DNA of 64,000 bases from an uncultured Muribaculaceae bacterium (GTDB lineage Bacteria; Bacteroidota; Bacteroidia; Bacteroidales; Muribaculaceae): NCBI GenBank assembly GCA_910579995.1, contig CAJTWH010000014.1, positions 1-64,000 of the forward strand, read 5' to 3'. Below, piece by piece: positions 24,264 to 32,776 of this stretch. Each line of letters starts with the position of its first letter. Within the stretch, counting starts at the first letter, position 1. A model generated the notes under the pieces. It made no database searches and was not told where the DNA came from. It was given only the letters and a program-made list of their open reading frames with translations. The position numbers and the translations under genes are program-made.

Positions 24264-25454
24264 TCAAGCGCGCTCACGGCGCTGTATAATCCATGTAGAG
24301 AGCAATGCGGCAAGCATGTAGACCGCAGCCAATATCCACATTGCCATGAAAGGCGTGCCTACTTCAGAGAGGTTTGCCGAGTTGGAGTTGATACGTATGA
24401 AGCCTTCCACGCCCCACACCGCCGGTATGCAGTTGCCGATCCATATCCACAGGTCGCTCATGGCGTAGCGAGGCCATGTGAGACCCGAGAGGAAGAGGAA
24501 CACCACCGAGGTAAACACTATGATGATGAAGCAACTCTCGCGCTCTTTCATGAAGTAGTCGAGCGCCTGCCCCAAGAATGCCGTGCCCAGAAGCATGGGC
24601 AGGATGAAGAGCAGATAGTCCACCGGATTGCCGTAGTGCGGCAGGTTGAAAATCTCGGGGATTATGCGGAGTATGTAGATTGTCATGGGGAAGTAGAAGA
24701 TGGTATATGCCAGCGCCCTGCCCCATACGCGGGCTGAAACCGGTGCTGACGGCGCGAGAGGGTCGCGACCGCCGTTGCGGCGCCGGCGTTCGTTGGCGGT
24801 GCCTCCGAGCATGCAGATACCGAGCAGCATTGATTGCTGAAGTATGAGAATCACAATGCCGGGGATTACGAAGCTTGCGAATCCCTGCTCGGTGTCGCCC
24901 AATATCTGAGCCTCGCTCGATATCGGCGCTTTCATATCGCCGGCGAGAGTCTCAAGGCCGGTGGCGTTGATTTTTGAGGCTGTGATATCCTGTATCATCT
25001 CAATCTGCAGGTCGGTGAGCGCCGACACGAAGGTGCGGTAGCGCAGCAGAAGGCTCATGTCGGAGTAGAAGGTGACATGTGCAACCTCGCCATTGCCGAT
25101 ATTGCGGGCGTAATCCGATGGTATCTGAAGCACACCGAACACTTTTTTCTCAGCCATGAGGCGGCGAGCCTCGGGCATGTCGGCGCAGTAGGCGTAGATT
25201 TCGATCGATGGCGACGCCGACGCCTTCTGCACAAGTTGGCGTGAGTCGGCGTTGAGGCAGTTGTCGACAACCGCGATCGGAAGCTGCCGAACAACCTCAG
25301 GGTTGTAGATCAAAGTGTAGACGATAGGGTAGAGCAGGGGCAGCGCCACGAAGAAGAGCAATATGCCCGGGTCGTGGATCATGAGCCGGAGCTCGCCGCG
25401 GAATACCCGCGCCATCCCTACGCTCCATTGATATATTTTGTTGAACACACTCAT
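24264..25454 (-). CDS. ABC-2 type permease, second of a pair
   Basis: The product has 396 residues from the ATG at 25454, 1 bp after the stop of the first permease. Earlier in-frame codons encode an implausible Cys/His-rich tail. Topology: one N-terminal helix (about 30-50), a large extracytoplasmic domain (50-200), then five helices, as in the YhhJ/YbhR family of ABC-2 exporter subunits. It forms a heterodimer candidate with the preceding gene. No ATP-binding protein is encoded in the cluster, so the energy source is unclear. Confidence 0.87.
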   Translation of the reverse strand: MSVFNKIYQWSVGMARVFRGELRLMIHDPGILLFFVALPLLYPIVYTLIYNPEVVRQLPIAVVDNCLNADSRQLVQKASASPSIEIYAYCADMPEARRLMAEKKVFGVLQIPSDYARNIGNGEVAHVTFYSDMSLLLRYRTFVSALTDLQIEMIQDITASKINATGLETLAGDMKAPISSEAQILGDTEQGFASFVIPGIVILILQQSMLLGICMLGGTANERRRRNGGRDPLAPSAPVSARVWGRALAYTIFYFPMTIYILRIIPEIFNLPHYGNPVDYLLFILPMLLGTAFLGQALDYFMKERESCFIIIVFTSVVFLFLSGLTWPRYAMSDLWIWIGNCIPAVWGVEGFIRINSNSANLSEVGTPFMAMWILAAVYMLAALLSTWIIQRRERA

Positions 25455-25455
25455 A

Positions 25456-26622
25456 TCAGGGCACATAGACTGGTTTGAGGCATGCGCGGCGCAGACGGGG
25501 CAGAAGCGAGCATGCCACAAGGGGTAAGACAATCAGCGCCACCATGTAATAGCGCGAGTAATAGATATCTACGCCGTTGAGTGCCTCGTTGATGTAAATC
25601 AAGAACCAATAGCGTATCGGCGCGAGCCAGCTGAAGACAGCGAGGTAGCCATACATGCTCTCAACCGGGAAAGAGAAGCCGGTGAACGAGAACGACAGTA
25701 TGCCGAACAGCGAGGTGATAGACAGCGCCAAGCGCGGATTGGGGAGCACAGAGGCTATAAACATGCCCACGCCTTGGCTGGCGATGACGGTGAGCACGGT
25801 TGCCACTATCATCCACCATAGCGAGCCGTTGAGCGGGAAGTCGCTCAGGCCGAAGAGCAGCCACTGGATAAATATGCCTTCGATGGCGAAGATTATTGTC
25901 TGGGGCAGCAGTTTCGAGGCCATGGCGATGATTATGCTGCCGTCGGATGTGGCGAGCCATTGGGCCGACGTGCCGTTTTTGATTTCGATGGTGATGGAGA
26001 ACACTGTCATCAACATTATCATCAGCACGAAAGTGGCCATGGTAAAGGAGGGGCACAGATATATGGCATAGCTCATCCACGGATTGTTGAGACCGTAGAT
26101 GTCAAGGCTCAGAGGCTGCACCATCGACGCCACCTGCCCCGGCGTGGCGCCAAGGCTGATGAGGGTCTGCTGCACTACTCCGCCCGATGTGGCCACGGCT
26201 ACGGTCTTGAAGCCCTTGTAGGCCAATGTGCCGGGCACGAAGTAGGTCATGTTGGAGTAGTATTCCAAGGTGGGGTCGTTGCCTGCAAGTGCATTCTTCT
26301 CGAAATTGGAAGGAATCACGAAGAAGCCGAAAATCTCGCCGGAGCGCACTTTGTCGAGGGCTTCGTCGTAGCTCTCGCAGCGTTGGCTCACGTCGATTAC
26401 CTGCAGGGCGTTGAGCGAACGGGTCACCGTGCGCGACATCGCCGAGTGGTCGAGGTCTACCACCGCCGTGGGTACATGGTTGGGCAGGCCGGGGCTGAGC
26501 AGGTCAAGGAAGAAGAAGGCCATGAACAGGGGCACGACGACTATGCCGAAGATATACATCTTCCGGCTGCCGAGACGTCGGATTTCCCTCCGCAGTCCTT
26601 CTTTGAATCCGAGATTTGCCAT
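25456..26622 (-). CDS. ABC-2 type permease, first of a pair
   Basis: This 388-residue paralogue of the next gene has the same layout. One N-terminal helix (about 25-45) is followed by a long extracytoplasmic domain with VAVATSGGVVQQTLISLGA, then five C-terminal helices including SFSFTGFSFPVESM. The YhiI/YhhJ/YbhR-type exporters pair such permeases with a HlyD-like adaptor and TolC, exactly as here. It lies downstream of the HlyD gene, separated by a 207-bp gap filled by a dispersed repeat. Confidence 0.88.
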   Translation of the reverse strand: MANLGFKEGLRREIRRLGSRKMYIFGIVVVPLFMAFFFLDLLSPGLPNHVPTAVVDLDHSAMSRTVTRSLNALQVIDVSQRCESYDEALDKVRSGEIFGFFVIPSNFEKNALAGNDPTLEYYSNMTYFVPGTLAYKGFKTVAVATSGGVVQQTLISLGATPGQVASMVQPLSLDIYGLNNPWMSYAIYLCPSFTMATFVLMIMLMTVFSITIEIKNGTSAQWLATSDGSIIIAMASKLLPQTIIFAIEGIFIQWLLFGLSDFPLNGSLWWMIVATVLTVIASQGVGMFIASVLPNPRLALSITSLFGILSFSFTGFSFPVESMYGYLAVFSWLAPIRYWFLIYINEALNGVDIYYSRYYMVALIVLPLVACSLLPRLRRACLKPVYVP

Positions 26623-26683
26623 ATAAATTATTCTTTAATGCGCCGAAGGCGCAGCTTGTAAACTTATTAAGTTGGACAGGTAA

Positions 26684-26830
26684 AGAAGGTTAAAAAGGCA
26701 ATTGCCTGCGGCCGGCAAGAGGTTACCTTTCATATTTTAATCAATCGCAGGACTATGATCTTGCCTTTTTTGCCTTTTTCCCTTTATTCCTTTTTATGCC
26801 TGACAGAAGTGCAGCTTGCGAAACTTCTGT
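26684..26830. repeat. Dispersed intergenic element, copy 2
   Basis: Contains the self-complementary GGCAATTGCC, a following CCTGCGGCCGGCAAGAG segment, CAGGACTATGATCTTGCC and a T/C-rich stretch. It ends in the hairpin ACAGAAGT (26803-26810)/ACTTCTGT (26823-26830) around CAGCTTGCGAA. It abuts the HlyD-gene stop codon and separates it from the first permease inside a presumed operon. About 75% of positions look shared with copy 3 by eye. Confidence 0.85.
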
Positions 26831-27831
26831 TATTTATACACCACACTCATGCCGGGGCGCAGGCCTTCGACAGCTTCGGTGGGGCGTGCCTTGATCTGGA
26901 ATGTGCGGCTGTCGTAGCTGCCGGTAGATTTGGTGCTTCGCCATGTGGCGTAGCTGCCCATGTCGCGGATGTAGTATATCTTCACGTCGATGTCTTTCTT
27001 GCCCAAGGCAGGCACCATCACGCTGATAGTCTTGCCCATGGTGAGGTCTTGGAGCAACTCCTCGCGCACGTTGAACACCACATAGCGGTCGTCTTCCTTT
27101 AGGAGGCTCATCACCGGAGCGCCCATCACGATGAGCTCGCCGGGTTCGGGATAGACTTGGTCGATAGTGCCGTCGGCGGGAGCCACGAGGTAGCTGTCTT
27201 CGAGCAGAGCCTCAACCTCGTTGACGCTGCCCTCTGCAGCATTTGCGAGAGCTTGCGCCGACACCTTGTCTTCGCTCTGCGCGCCGGCTTTCGCCAATGC
27301 GAGCTGGCTTGCGGCGGCGTCGCGGGCAGCGACGGCGGCATCGTAGGCGGCCTTGGCCTCGTCGCGTTTCTGCTCGCTCACTACGCCCTCTTTGAAGAGA
27401 TTGTCGAGGCGGGTATATGTTTTCTCAGTAATGGTGACACCGGCCTCGGCCTGACGGAGCAGGTCGGCGGCGGCATTGATGATCTGTGAGCGTGTGCCGG
27501 CGTCGATTTTCTTTGTCTGGGCTTCGGCGGCGCGGTGCATAGCCTCGGCCTGTCCGAGCTTAGCCTCAACTACCGACGAGTGGATATGGGCCAGAGTGTC
27601 GCCGGCGTGTACTGTATCACCCTCGTGAGCATAGAATTCCACCACGCGGCCGGGAAGCTTGCCCGAGATACGGATAGTGGTGCCCTCTACCTGACCTTCG
27701 ATATAGTCGGCGGGTTTGTTCATAAACAAGAAGCCGATGATGGCGATTACTGCCACAGCCACTACGACGATGGCGATTGTGAGCAGCAGCGCGCGGTTGG
27801 CGCGTTTTTCTTGGTTGGTGTTCTCTTGCAT
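26830..27831 (-). CDS. HlyD-family membrane fusion (adaptor) protein
   Basis: This 333-residue periplasmic adaptor is anchored by one N-terminal helix (about 13-35). Two lipoyl half-motifs (KLPGRVVEFYAHEGDTVHAGDTLA near residue 55 and YLVAPADGTIDQVYPEPGELI near 215) flank a helical hairpin (about 85-205), as in EmrA/YhiI proteins. It should bridge the ABC-2 permeases and TolC. It follows the TolC gene by 26 bp. The downstream repeat element may modulate expression of the permeases, which is inference. Confidence 0.92.
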   Translation of the reverse strand: MQENTNQEKRANRALLLTIAIVVVAVAVIAIIGFLFMNKPADYIEGQVEGTTIRISGKLPGRVVEFYAHEGDTVHAGDTLAHIHSSVVEAKLGQAEAMHRAAEAQTKKIDAGTRSQIINAAADLLRQAEAGVTITEKTYTRLDNLFKEGVVSEQKRDEAKAAYDAAVAARDAAASQLALAKAGAQSEDKVSAQALANAAEGSVNEVEALLEDSYLVAPADGTIDQVYPEPGELIVMGAPVMSLLKEDDRYVVFNVREELLQDLTMGKTISVMVPALGKKDIDVKIYYIRDMGSYATWRSTKSTGSYDSRTFQIKARPTEAVEGLRPGMSVVYK

Positions 27832-27857
27832 GTTATGATGTAGTTTTTATTAGCGGA

Positions 27858-29357
27858 TTATTGATAAAGCGTGCCGAGGGCTTTGGAGAGGTATGTCTGG
27901 CAGAGCTGCACATCTATCATGGCGTCGATTTGCTCGGAGTGAGCCTTGAGCCATGCGGTCTGGGCCTCCATCACATTGTCGGTTGTGGCCATGCCTTCGC
28001 GGAAAGCGAGGTCGGCGGTGCGGAGGTTCTCGTCGGCTTTGGCGAGGTTTGTCTCGGTCATGTGGTAGGTCTTGTATGCCTCTTCGGTCTTATACGAGGC
28101 TTGGCTCACCTGCAGCGACACCAGCTCGCGGGCGTCTTCGAGCTCGAGCTTGCGGATAACCTCGTCGCTCTCGGCGGCCCGGTATTTATTGTAGTCGCCG
28201 CCCCAGTGCCACAGAGGTATCGATACTACAGCGCCTACTGAGAATGCACCCTTGAAGTTTTTCTTGAAGCCGTCGTAGAGGTTGGGGTTTGAGAATTCGT
28301 AAGAGCCAACCAGAGCTACCGTCGGAAGCATGGTAGACAGAGCCACGCGCTTCTGCTGCTTGGCAACCTCTATGCCCTGCTCGAGAGCGCGCAGGTCGGG
28401 GCGGTTCTGATATACCTGTTCCATATTGTAACCGCCCTCGGGAGCCACACCCGGCTGTGGTGTCGGGGTCTCGAGGTCTTCGTCGGCGAGGGTAAACTGT
28501 GAGTTGACGGGCAAGCCGCAAACCTGAGCAAGAGCCATGCGCGAGAGCACAAGGCCGTTGTTGACTTTCACGAGGTCTACCTGCGCGGCGTTGAGCTTGA
28601 CATCTACGCTTAGCACGTCGCTGCGGGTGGCCACGCCCTGCTCAAGCATAAGATGAACGTCGTGGGATAGAGAGTCGAGCAGATTCACATAGCTCTCGGC
28701 AAGTTTCTGCTTTGCTTTGAGCGACACCACCATCCAATAAGCGGCGTCGACGGCATATATCACATTCTCAGCCTCGCTGATATGCAGCTCCTGAGCGGCT
28801 TTCTCGGCGGCCTTGGTGATGGCGTTCATTGCCACGATCTTGCCACCCATGTAGATGGGCTGGGTAAGGGTGATGGCGCCGAAAAACACGTTGTGGATGT
28901 CGAAGGTCATGGCGTCCTTGGGGATAAGGGCCACCTCGGAGGGTATATATTGGCCGTCGGGCCCTTTGATGGGCTCGCCGGTTGCCGGATTCTTGACAAG
29001 ATTGTACTGATAGCTCTGCGAGGCAAGGTCGAAACTCTTGGTCGGCAACAGTTGGTCGCTGTCGAAAATCGACAGGTTGCGCTGGTTGTAGAGATAGCCT
29101 CCGTTGAAATCGATTCCGGGGAGGTAGGCTGCGAAAGCCTCTTTCTTCTGATAACCGGCTTTCTTGATACGTTCGCGCGACATCATGAGCTGCTTATTGT
29201 TTGCCAGAGCCATCTGCCTGAATTCCTGCAGGGGAGTGCGACCCTCGAGAACGACGGGGGCGTCTTGCTGGGCATGGCACAATGGGGCAGCTGAAGCTAC
29301 AACAGCGAGGGCTAACAGACGCAGTCTGCGCGGCGAAAGGTATGAAGTCAAACTCAT
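27858..29357 (-). CDS. TolC-family outer-membrane efflux protein
   Basis: This 499-residue outer-membrane channel has a signal peptide (about 1-30). Two related helical halves of the OEP family are seen. The TLTQPIYMGGKIVAMNAITKA segment near residue 165 and the later SIPLWHWGGDYNKYRAAE segment are the matching strand-helix transitions of the two repeats. It is the first gene of the TolC-HlyD-ABC2-ABC2-flippase-glycosyltransferase run. The promoter is at 29445-29474. Confidence 0.93.
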   Translation of the reverse strand: MSLTSYLSPRRLRLLALAVVASAAPLCHAQQDAPVVLEGRTPLQEFRQMALANNKQLMMSRERIKKAGYQKKEAFAAYLPGIDFNGGYLYNQRNLSIFDSDQLLPTKSFDLASQSYQYNLVKNPATGEPIKGPDGQYIPSEVALIPKDAMTFDIHNVFFGAITLTQPIYMGGKIVAMNAITKAAEKAAQELHISEAENVIYAVDAAYWMVVSLKAKQKLAESYVNLLDSLSHDVHLMLEQGVATRSDVLSVDVKLNAAQVDLVKVNNGLVLSRMALAQVCGLPVNSQFTLADEDLETPTPQPGVAPEGGYNMEQVYQNRPDLRALEQGIEVAKQQKRVALSTMLPTVALVGSYEFSNPNLYDGFKKNFKGAFSVGAVVSIPLWHWGGDYNKYRAAESDEVIRKLELEDARELVSLQVSQASYKTEEAYKTYHMTETNLAKADENLRTADLAFREGMATTDNVMEAQTAWLKAHSEQIDAMIDVQLCQTYLSKALGTLYQ

Positions 29358-29444
29358 AATTTCTTAGTTGATTCGTGTGATGAGAACTTGCATATTTATT
29401 AACTCATAATGAGCCGTAAAAGTTCAAAATCTCATTTCAAAAGG

Positions 29445-29474
29445 CAAATTTAACACTTTTGGAAATAAAAACAA
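29445..29474 (-). promoter_or_regulatory. Promoter of the efflux operon
   Basis: Minus strand: TTG (complement of 29472-29474), 19-bp spacer, TAAATTTG (complement of 29445-29452). It lies back-to-back with the TATCTTTG box of the transposase gene, giving an untranslated leader of about 80 bases. Confidence 0.6.
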
Positions 29475-29475
29475 T

Positions 29476-29483
29476 TATCTTTG
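29476..29483 (+). promoter_or_regulatory. -7 box of the RAYT gene
   Basis: TATCTTTG on the plus strand, 62 bp before the start at 29545. No clear upstream box. Confidence 0.45.
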
Positions 29484-29544
29484 CCCGAAAAAACACCTCC
29501 CGCGGAAATCCGCGTGCACATTACGGAAATATTATTATACTTTT

Positions 29545-30441
29545 ATGCCACGCTCACGCCATCATGACTACCGCACCCGAACGGTCTATCATATCACTAT
29601 GACAAAATCTCCGGAAGCACCACCTCTCGGAGAACTGACGGGGCACGGGCTTGAAGCTTATGTATCGCTTTCTCCTTTAGGGAAGATAATCAACAGACAG
29701 CTTTTCAGAATGTCGGAGTTCGCTCCCGAATTCCGTGTGTTGCAGCATATTGTCATGCCTGATCATATCCATTTCCTGCTGTTTGTAACTTCTATGCTTG
29801 AAATGCCATTGGGCAAGTATATGGCTATGTTCAAGGCAAAGATAAGGCGGTATTACAGAGGAGCCGGAGGCGCGGATGTGTCGGTGTTTGAGAGAGATTT
29901 CTACGACAGGATTCTATATAACGACCGCCCGATGAAGACTGTTGTCGATTATATACGCAGCAATCCATACCGTCTTGCCATACGGCGTGATTATCCGGAA
30001 TATTTCAGACGTGTCAATTCAATTCAGATTGCCGGTGAGCGTTTTATGGCCTACGGCAATGTGTTTTTACTCCGCAATCCTTGGATTGATAATGTTGTGG
30101 TACATCGGCGCTATAGCGAACAAGAGCTTACTGCCGAGCGTGCGCGCTGGGAGCATGTGGCAGCCAACGGAGGAGTGCTCGTATCACCTTTTATCTCCGC
30201 GGCAGAAAAGGAGGAACGACGCAATGCCGAGGCTTTAGGTGCAAAGATTATCTGCATTTATCCGGAGCCTTTGCCACCGCGCTTCAAGCCTTCGGGGCAT
30301 GATTTTGACTTGTGCACCCAAGGCCGCCTCTTGATTCTCGCCCCATGCGGGAGCTATGGGCCTAAGCTTTCACGCTCCACATGTGTCGCACTCAATGCTC
30401 TTGCCGAGCGTATAGCGAGAGAGCCTGCTTCCGCCCCGTGA
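29545..30441 (+). CDS. RAYT-type Y1 transposase with extra C-terminal domain
   Basis: This 298-residue protein has an N-terminal IS200-like Y1 (HUH) nuclease domain. The two histidines are H74 and H76 in MPDHIHFLL. The likely catalytic tyrosine is Y136 in the DYIRSNP motif, the YI-x-x-NP signature of REP-associated tyrosine transposases. These proteins cut single-stranded palindromic repeats and are usually single-copy domesticated genes rather than parts of mobile elements. Residues about 208-290 form a second domain (GGVLVSPFISAAEKE, then RFKPSGHDFDLC and GRLLILAP) that looks Rossmann-like, recalling DprA/SLOG proteins. No terminal ends of an IS are seen. A strong palindrome overlaps the stop codon. 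Confidence 0.88.
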   Translation: MPRSRHHDYRTRTVYHITMTKSPEAPPLGELTGHGLEAYVSLSPLGKIINRQLFRMSEFAPEFRVLQHIVMPDHIHFLLFVTSMLEMPLGKYMAMFKAKIRRYYRGAGGADVSVFERDFYDRILYNDRPMKTVVDYIRSNPYRLAIRRDYPEYFRRVNSIQIAGERFMAYGNVFLLRNPWIDNVVVHRRYSEQELTAERARWEHVAANGGVLVSPFISAAEKEERRNAEALGAKIICIYPEPLPPRFKPSGHDFDLCTQGRLLILAPCGSYGPKLSRSTCVALNALAERIAREPASAP

Positions 30442-30470
30442 CGGCAGCTTGCTGCCGCCGCGGGGCGGAA
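30429..30470. terminator. Nested palindrome at the RAYT stop codon
   Basis: Outer arms TTCCGCCCCG (30429-30438) and CGGGGCGGAA (30461-30470) enclose a second hairpin GGCAGC/GCTGCC (30443-30448, 30451-30456). It covers the RAYT stop codon and lies 3 bp before the end of the convergent gene. It can act as a bidirectional terminator. It is also the kind of palindrome a RAYT protein could bind. Confidence 0.7.
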
Positions 30471-30473
30471 AAA

Positions 30474-32594
30474 CTACTCAACAGGCTTGACAGGCGCATT
30501 GGCTGCTTTCACAGACTGCGGGCGTATCTTTGCGAACATCTGCTCTTCGGTGAAGTCTTTAAGAGACTCTTCTTCACCGCGCTCCTGCACAGATTGAATA
30601 TACCCTTCAAGCTTAGCCTGCTCGGCCTTGACAGCCGACAGGCGCTCGTTCTCGGCAACAATACTTCCCGCGTCTTCTATAGTGAAAGGTTTCGCGACAG
30701 TCTTGTAGTAAGTGTTCCACACCTTGGCCACGGCGGGCAGTTTCTTGGTGAGCGAGGTGATTCGGGTATTACCCTCGGTCAGCTCGGAGCAGATGGCGAC
30801 ATACTTATCGGTATTATATGAAAGAGAAGCGAGTTCGTCGGCGTATGTCTGCAGTTCTGACACATTGCGGCCGTTGAATTTCTGCGAGGCAGCCGTCTTC
30901 AGATAGTCTTTCATCGTCGCAGACAGCACAGGCGCGGGTTTGACCGTCTTAATCGATTGCTTGAACTGCTCTGCGGAGGCTTTGAGGCCATCGACAAGGT
31001 CAGATACCACAATCGCAGTCGGACCCGGCTCTGTCGGCAGATTGAGGAAAAGATCGGTAGGAATCTTTACGTCGATACCTTCGCCTTGGGTGCGGTCAAG
31101 CATGGTAAAGGTCTTCGGTTCGATCCAAGTCTTGCCACCGCGGCTCATGGTGAGATTGACCTCGAGTGTGAGTGTCTCGGCGTCGACATTGAGTATCTCG
31201 CTGTCTACGAGAGGGCAAGCCGACATGCGGCGCAATAAATCATCATCGACTCCATTAAACACATAGTCGATTCCCACCGGCTCGGGCGCCCCCATGCGGT
31301 AGGCCTCCATGCCCATTGCATGGTCAAGTTCGTAGGAGCCCAGCCGGGCATTGGGAGCCTTTCGAGCGCCAACCACGGCACCGGCGGCACAGTACCAGAA
31401 GTTGATCAGTTCCTGCTCCCGCCCGGTGAGTATGCGCTCACGCTTGCGAGCTTCCATCACTTTCTTGTCGTATTTGAGAAAGTATTCCATCACCCAGTCG
31501 TTGATACCTTCGACTATTGCATTGTGCATTGCGTAGTCGACATGAAAAACACCGGGATGTGCAAGCCACAGGCTGTAATCGCGCCTGTAATGTTTGCGGC
31601 CTGGAGGTATCACACGTCGCACTACCATCCACGATTTACTGTCGGAAGCAATACATACCGTCTCAACTTCATGCTCACCGAAGAATGCCATGAGGCTGTC
31701 GTTCTTAGCCATAGCCTCATTATACTCGCGCAGCTGCACGGCTCTTGGATTTATACTGAGGTCGTTCTGGCAGTAAGCGGCCCATTCGGGGCTTTCGGTG
31801 CCTCTGCCTTTATTTTCAGTCCACCAGTCGATTTTGTAATTGCTATCCGTGATTTTGCGTTGGGCCGACATCTTGAGACGGCCGTTCGAGGGATCGTAGG
31901 AATACGTCAGGGGGCCGTAAAGAGATCCGTTAGACTTCAGTATATAGCCTCCGGTAGTCTGGCGCATTTCTTTTGTCTTACGGCCTTTTTTGAAGAATAT
32001 CGGGTCAAGAGGCAACTGCGGCAGAAGTTCCCGCGCTACGATTTCAATTTCGTTGCGGATCTTTCCTGAACGAAGATCGACAAAGGGATATAACTCGGGG
32101 GAATTGAACATATTCCATACTTCGAATCCCTTGCCGGTAAACCAACTCGAAACTATCATCCACCTCTGGTCAACTTTCTTGGGCGCAGGAAACGGTTCGA
32201 AATTTGGCATCCAGCGGTAGAGGCCGTAGTCGCCGTCGAGATATCCTTCGGCCGGATAATATGTATTGTCGTAGATATCGGCCGTTCCGATGTATCGGCG
32301 TCCGTCGGGTGTTTCCAAAACAACGTAATGCGGACGCTCACTCTCATCGACCTGCCCAAGCATCGCCGTGTTACCGATAGCGTCTACATCGAGGAGAAGC
32401 TTGACCCCGTTTTCAAGCACTGTGACACGCGGGGGATTGAAGTATTCTTTCTCGAAATACTTGCAGTAGAGGGAGTCGGGGATTGTAAACCGCCGCAGCT
32501 CTTTGGCCAAAGAGCTCTTGGGTATCTCGACATTGACTACGGCAGCGGCGGCAAATGCCATAATCAGTGATAAGAAAACTGTTAACTTTCGCAT
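30474..32594 (-). CDS. Exported protein of unknown function
   Basis: This 706-residue protein has a signal peptide (MRKLTVFLSLIMAFAAAAVV). It is rich in charged residues. The first 250 residues alternate strands and aromatic motifs (YRWMPNFEPFPAPKKVDQRW). The middle contains an HPGVFHVDYAMHNAIVEGIN segment. The last 200 residues are helical with a probable coiled coil (ENERLSAVKAEQAKLEGYIQ). I recognise no family or catalytic motif. It is a lone gene with its own strong promoter, converging on the RAYT gene. Confidence 0.72.
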   Translation of the reverse strand: MRKLTVFLSLIMAFAAAAVVNVEIPKSSLAKELRRFTIPDSLYCKYFEKEYFNPPRVTVLENGVKLLLDVDAIGNTAMLGQVDESERPHYVVLETPDGRRYIGTADIYDNTYYPAEGYLDGDYGLYRWMPNFEPFPAPKKVDQRWMIVSSWFTGKGFEVWNMFNSPELYPFVDLRSGKIRNEIEIVARELLPQLPLDPIFFKKGRKTKEMRQTTGGYILKSNGSLYGPLTYSYDPSNGRLKMSAQRKITDSNYKIDWWTENKGRGTESPEWAAYCQNDLSINPRAVQLREYNEAMAKNDSLMAFFGEHEVETVCIASDSKSWMVVRRVIPPGRKHYRRDYSLWLAHPGVFHVDYAMHNAIVEGINDWVMEYFLKYDKKVMEARKRERILTGREQELINFWYCAAGAVVGARKAPNARLGSYELDHAMGMEAYRMGAPEPVGIDYVFNGVDDDLLRRMSACPLVDSEILNVDAETLTLEVNLTMSRGGKTWIEPKTFTMLDRTQGEGIDVKIPTDLFLNLPTEPGPTAIVVSDLVDGLKASAEQFKQSIKTVKPAPVLSATMKDYLKTAASQKFNGRNVSELQTYADELASLSYNTDKYVAICSELTEGNTRITSLTKKLPAVAKVWNTYYKTVAKPFTIEDAGSIVAENERLSAVKAEQAKLEGYIQSVQERGEEESLKDFTEEQMFAKIRPQSVKAANAPVKPVE

Positions 32595-32623
32595 ATAGAA
32601 TGATTGGTTTGAGTCTCGTAGCG

Positions 32624-32655
32624 CAAATATAATGACATTCGGCTACATTAGCAAA
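32624..32655 (-). promoter_or_regulatory. Promoter of the 706-residue exported protein
   Basis: Minus strand: TTTG (complement of 32652-32655), 20-bp spacer, TATATTTG (complement of 32624-32631), about 30 bp before the ATG at 32594. Confidence 0.75.
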
Positions 32656-32748
32656 ATTTTATTTTGAGTCAAGGGGGAGTAAGGGTAAAATATCATGTTA
32701 TGTTGTGGCTCGGGGGCGCAGCTCCGATGGCGCTGCCGGGTGGGCATG

Positions 32749-32772
32749 AAAAAGCCCCGCTGGGCGGGGCTT
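32749..32772 (-). terminator. Terminator after der
   Basis: Arms AAGCCCCGC (32752-32760) and GCGGGGCTT (32764-32772) with a 3-base loop. The minus strand continues into five T residues. It is 4 bp past the der stop codon. Confidence 0.85.
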
Positions 32773-32776
32773 GGTG

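Noticed and set aside
29545..30441. Active IS200/IS605 insertion sequence
   Set aside because: The protein has the RAYT signature and length. No IS end hairpins flanking the gene as a unit and no TnpB gene are seen.
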